NCBI RefSeq assembly: GCF_007120195.1
Contig: NZ_SKOG01000145.1
Span: 1 to 64,000 of the forward strand
Length of the DNA stretch: 64,000 bases
Source: Aquisalimonas sp.
GTDB lineage: Bacteria; Pseudomonadota; Gammaproteobacteria; Nitrococcales; Aquisalimonadaceae
Reading direction: 5' to 3'
Below, in pieces: positions 60,882 through 64,000 of the stretch. The number at the start of each line of letters is the position of its first letter. Position 1 is the first letter of the stretch. The position numbers and the translations under genes are program-made. Under the pieces are notes generated by a model that saw only the letters and a program-made list of their open reading frames with translations, was not told where the DNA came from and searched no databases.

Positions 60882-61766
60882 TCACGGCGTGCGCCGCCGG
60901 AATGCCAGCACTTGACCGGCGTCCGGGGCACGCTCGATTCCCTCCGGACACTCACGCACGAATTCACCGGCGCCAAGGAGCAGGATGCCTCCCGGGTGCA
61001 AATGGCCGGCGAGCCCCTCCACGATGGCCTGCCGCCGCGCGCGATCAAAATAGATCAACAGGTTCTGACAAAAAATCACGTCCACCTGACGGCTACTTGC
61101 CGGAAGGACGTCCAGCACATTCATGTGCGCGAAACACACCCGCCGGCGCAGTGCGGGTGCAATACGGAAACGCTCCCCGTCCGGCAGCACCTCGCAGTAG
61201 GCCAGGCGCTTCGTCTCCGGAATGTCACGCAACCGTCGAATCGGGTACTCGCCCTGACGCGCGACACCGAGGGCATGCAGACTGATATCCGTTCCCGTTA
61301 CACCAAAATGCGGGGGCCGCTCCTGGCGCTTGAGCGCATCCGTGATGGCCATGGCAAGGGTGTAGACCTCTTCTCCGGTGGAACACCCCACGCTCCACAC
61401 ATTGAGCTCGCGGGCGTTATCACGGGCCAGCGCCGGCAACACTTGGTCAACCAGGTACCCCACGGCCTTCGGATCACGGAAAAACCGGGTTTCATGCACA
61501 GTCAGTCGATCGACTAACGCGGCCCATTCCAGATTGCCGGCCACACCGGAGATGACATGCTGGTAATAGGATTCATAGTCCTCGAAACCGACCTCCCGCA
61601 TGCGCAGGCCCACATTGGTAACCAGAAACGATTTCCGTTCGGCGGGCATGGTCATCCCCGTGCGCCGCTCCACCAGTGCGATCCAGCGGCCGAACTCTTC
61701 ATCGTCCATGGCTGGCAGGCCAGAGGTGCGGTGGGAACCAAAAGCAGCCGCAGTCACGCGTGTCAC
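60882..61766 (-). CDS. CheR-family protein methyltransferase (PilK-like)
   Basis: VHETRFFRDPKAVGYLVDQVLP, NVWSVGCSTGEEVYTLAMAI, VDVIFCQNLLIYFD, LLLGAGEF. Confidence 0.92.
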   Translation of the reverse strand: MTRVTAAAFGSHRTSGLPAMDDEEFGRWIALVERRTGMTMPAERKSFLVTNVGLRMREVGFEDYESYYQHVISGVAGNLEWAALVDRLTVHETRFFRDPKAVGYLVDQVLPALARDNARELNVWSVGCSTGEEVYTLAMAITDALKRQERPPHFGVTGTDISLHALGVARQGEYPIRRLRDIPETKRLAYCEVLPDGERFRIAPALRRRVCFAHMNVLDVLPASSRQVDVIFCQNLLIYFDRARRQAIVEGLAGHLHPGGILLLGAGEFVRECPEGIERAPDAGQVLAFRRRTP

Positions 61767-63826
61767 CCTCGGGACGCGGGAAGCTTGAAGCCGGCGACCG
61801 ATTCGCGCAGCTCATTGGCCAGATCGGCCAGGTTCCCAATGGAGGTGGCTGTTTCGTTGGTACCGGCCGATGTTTGCGAGGTGATCTCCTGAATCACGTT
61901 CATGGTGTCGGAGATGTTTGCCGCCGCCTGGGCCTGCTGGCGCGCGGCGTCCGAGATATTCTGGATCAGCGCGGCCAGCTGCTGGGACGTGGACTCGATC
62001 TCCCGCAAGGCCTCGCCGGCCTCCTCTGCCTGATGCGCACCACGGACCACCCCAGTTGTGGACTGCTCCATGGAGATAACGGCCTCGTTGGTATCGGTCT
62101 GGATGGTCCTGACCAAGGCCTCGATCTGCTTGGTGGCATTGCCCGAGCGTTCGGCGAGACGCTGCACCTCATCGGCCACCACCGCGAAGCCGCGCCCTGC
62201 CTCACCAGCCATGGCGGCCTGGATGGAGGCATTGAGCGCGAGGATGTTGGTCTGGTCGGCGATATCGTTGATCAGCTCCACGATATTGCCGATCTCTTGC
62301 GACGACTCACCCAGACGTTTGATGCGCTTGGAGGTTTCCTGAATCTGCTCACGAATGGAATCCATACCGTTAATGGTTCGCCGCACGGTCTCCCCACCAC
62401 GGGCGGCAAGGTCCACCGAGCGCTGGGCGACATCCGCGGACTCTTCCGAGTTCTTGGATACCTGATCGATGGACACGGCCATGTCGTTAATTGCGGCCGA
62501 GGCCGCCGTAATCTGATGCGCCTGGTGGTCGGACGCCTCCGCCAGGTGCATGGCGGTGGCCTGGGTCTCCTGCGCGGCCGAGGACACCTGCACCGAGGTG
62601 TCGTTAATCGTGGTCACCAGGTTACGCAAGGCGTCGATGGAGTCATTGAAGGCGTCACCGATGGCGCCGGTGAACGCCTCGTCCACCGAGGCCTGCACGG
62701 TGAGGTCGCCTTCGGACAGCCCCTGGATCTCGTCGAGCAGATCGAGGATCGCCTGTTGATTTTGCTTCGACTGCTCATCAGCCCGGCGTTTCTCTTCTTC
62801 CGAAGCCTCCAGTTCCCGGCGCACATGGACTCGGGTGATGAATCCACGGGTTGCAAGCAAGACCAGCGCCAGGCCACCGAAGCCAAAACCGTACCATTCC
62901 TGCAGCGCCCGCTCTCCCGGGAGGTTGCGATAAACCCCGAGGAGGTGCTCCGTGGTAGCCTCGAGGCGGTCGGAGTTTGCGAAGATCCGCCCCGACGCCT
63001 CGTGCACCTCGGAGAGGCCGGGGGAGCCGGCAAGGATCGTGTTGATCTCCTGCTCCAGGCCGCTGAACAGACTATCGATTTCCTGCACGGACTGGAGCAC
63101 ACCCTGCTGCCTGACGCCCGCAACCGGCAGGTCACCCTCGCCGAGCAGAGAATCCAGAACCCCACGCATGGCATCCGTGCTGCTCTTCAGGCCCTCGGCG
63201 GCGTTGACGTTACCGGGACCGCCACGCACCATCTCACTGGCATAACGCCCGATGCGCTCGCCGTGAAGCATGAGCTGGCCGACGTAGAATCCCTGGGAGG
63301 AGAGGGCATCCGCCTCGGCGAGTTCGCCGGCCGCGCTACCGGCGAGCTCCTGGATCTGGGGCACAGTCCCGTAGAGGCGATCGGCCAGGTCACTCACCAT
63401 CAGGATCATCTCGCGTCGATCGAGGATGGCATCGACGTCCCGTTCGACGAGTTCCCAAGGGCGCATCACCATCGCCAGTGCGGAGGACGCCTCCCCGCTC
63501 GCTGCCTCCGTCGGCAGTAGACCGCGCGCCGGGTTCCCGTCCCTGAGCAGCGTCATGTGCCCCTGGAGTTCCCCGCGGGCCTCCTCCAGCAGCGAGAAGG
63601 CGTCGGTATTGCCATTGGTCGCTGCCGAGGCGTTCTTCGCCAGCTTCTGCGACAGCATACGGACGGTTTCGGCCCCCTCGATGTACTCCACGTCGAAGCG
63701 GGCATGGTAGGCCGCATAGGCAAAGCTCACGACCATGAGCACGATCGCGACGATAATGAGCCCGCTCAGAACGGTAACGGTCTTGCCGACCCCCGCTGCG
63801 GGCGCGGAATTCTGCGCACCTTTCAT
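61763..63826 (-). CDS. pilJ: Methyl-accepting chemotaxis protein, PilJ-like
   Basis: Two TMs, PilJ-type N-terminal region (AETVRMLSQKLAKNASAA), conserved MCP hairpin NDIADQTNILALNASIQAAMAGEAGRGFAVVADEVQRLAERSGNAT. Confidence 0.9.
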   Translation of the reverse strand: MKGAQNSAPAAGVGKTVTVLSGLIIVAIVLMVVSFAYAAYHARFDVEYIEGAETVRMLSQKLAKNASAATNGNTDAFSLLEEARGELQGHMTLLRDGNPARGLLPTEAASGEASSALAMVMRPWELVERDVDAILDRREMILMVSDLADRLYGTVPQIQELAGSAAGELAEADALSSQGFYVGQLMLHGERIGRYASEMVRGGPGNVNAAEGLKSSTDAMRGVLDSLLGEGDLPVAGVRQQGVLQSVQEIDSLFSGLEQEINTILAGSPGLSEVHEASGRIFANSDRLEATTEHLLGVYRNLPGERALQEWYGFGFGGLALVLLATRGFITRVHVRRELEASEEEKRRADEQSKQNQQAILDLLDEIQGLSEGDLTVQASVDEAFTGAIGDAFNDSIDALRNLVTTINDTSVQVSSAAQETQATAMHLAEASDHQAHQITAASAAINDMAVSIDQVSKNSEESADVAQRSVDLAARGGETVRRTINGMDSIREQIQETSKRIKRLGESSQEIGNIVELINDIADQTNILALNASIQAAMAGEAGRGFAVVADEVQRLAERSGNATKQIEALVRTIQTDTNEAVISMEQSTTGVVRGAHQAEEAGEALREIESTSQQLAALIQNISDAARQQAQAAANISDTMNVIQEITSQTSAGTNETATSIGNLADLANELRESVAGFKLPASRG

Positions 63827-64000
63827 GGATCCTGTCCCTCCAAAGAAATCCTGCTTCCCAAACCGGGCAACGCCATGTTCCCGTGCTGGTGCTACGGGGC
63901 TCCAAACGCCATAGCTGGAACGCCCCAACCTGCATGCGCCTTGGCCGAGCCGATCACCGACCGGTCGCCGCATTCCACGATGCAGTGCAAACCGCCTCCG

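Noticed and set aside
61676-63520. 614-aa plus-strand ORF opposite pilJ
   Set aside because: Shadow ORF; the minus strand encodes a canonical methyl-accepting protein.

Overview
High-GC gammaproteobacterial chromosome segment, probably from a halophilic or haloalkaliphilic Ectothiorhodospiraceae-like organism (inferred from gene content and synteny, not tested). I see no rRNA, tRNA, prophage, transposase or CRISPR. Left to right it carries: lptD 3' end-surA-pdxA-rsmA; uspA-tal; apaG-apaH; ampD; a DUF255 protein; purD-purH-fis-DUF3426-prmA; ppa-pfp; mpl-ubiX-LON; hemL-thiE-rubredoxin; cpdA; argE-argA; rlmI-lgt-thyA; a small accessory block; folA-merR(LitR-like)-phrB-purC; pgk-epd-tktA; a glycine-betaine/SAM-cycle cluster (GSMT-SDMT-metK-ahcY-metF-bioA); rsmE; and a pil-chp chemosensory operon (chpC, chpB, chpA, pilK, pilJ). 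The observations most worth following up are: (1) the de novo glycine-betaine methyltransferase pair joined to a complete SAM-regeneration cluster, with a clear SAH riboswitch before ahcY and perfect-stem hairpins at several gene junctions; (2) a 196-bp element bounded by a perfect 31-bp inverted repeat between purC and pgk; (3) three 22-bp tandem imperfect repeats just upstream of a membrane GGDEF gene; (4) two paralogous genes of an uncharacterised small protein family; (5) a LitR-like MerR regulator without an evident B12-ligand motif, overlapping phrB, with 11-bp-spaced TACA repeats upstream; (6) a structured non-coding stretch plus an orphan small ORF between thyA and folA. All calls come from reading the sequence and the supplied ORF track. 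No database search was run.
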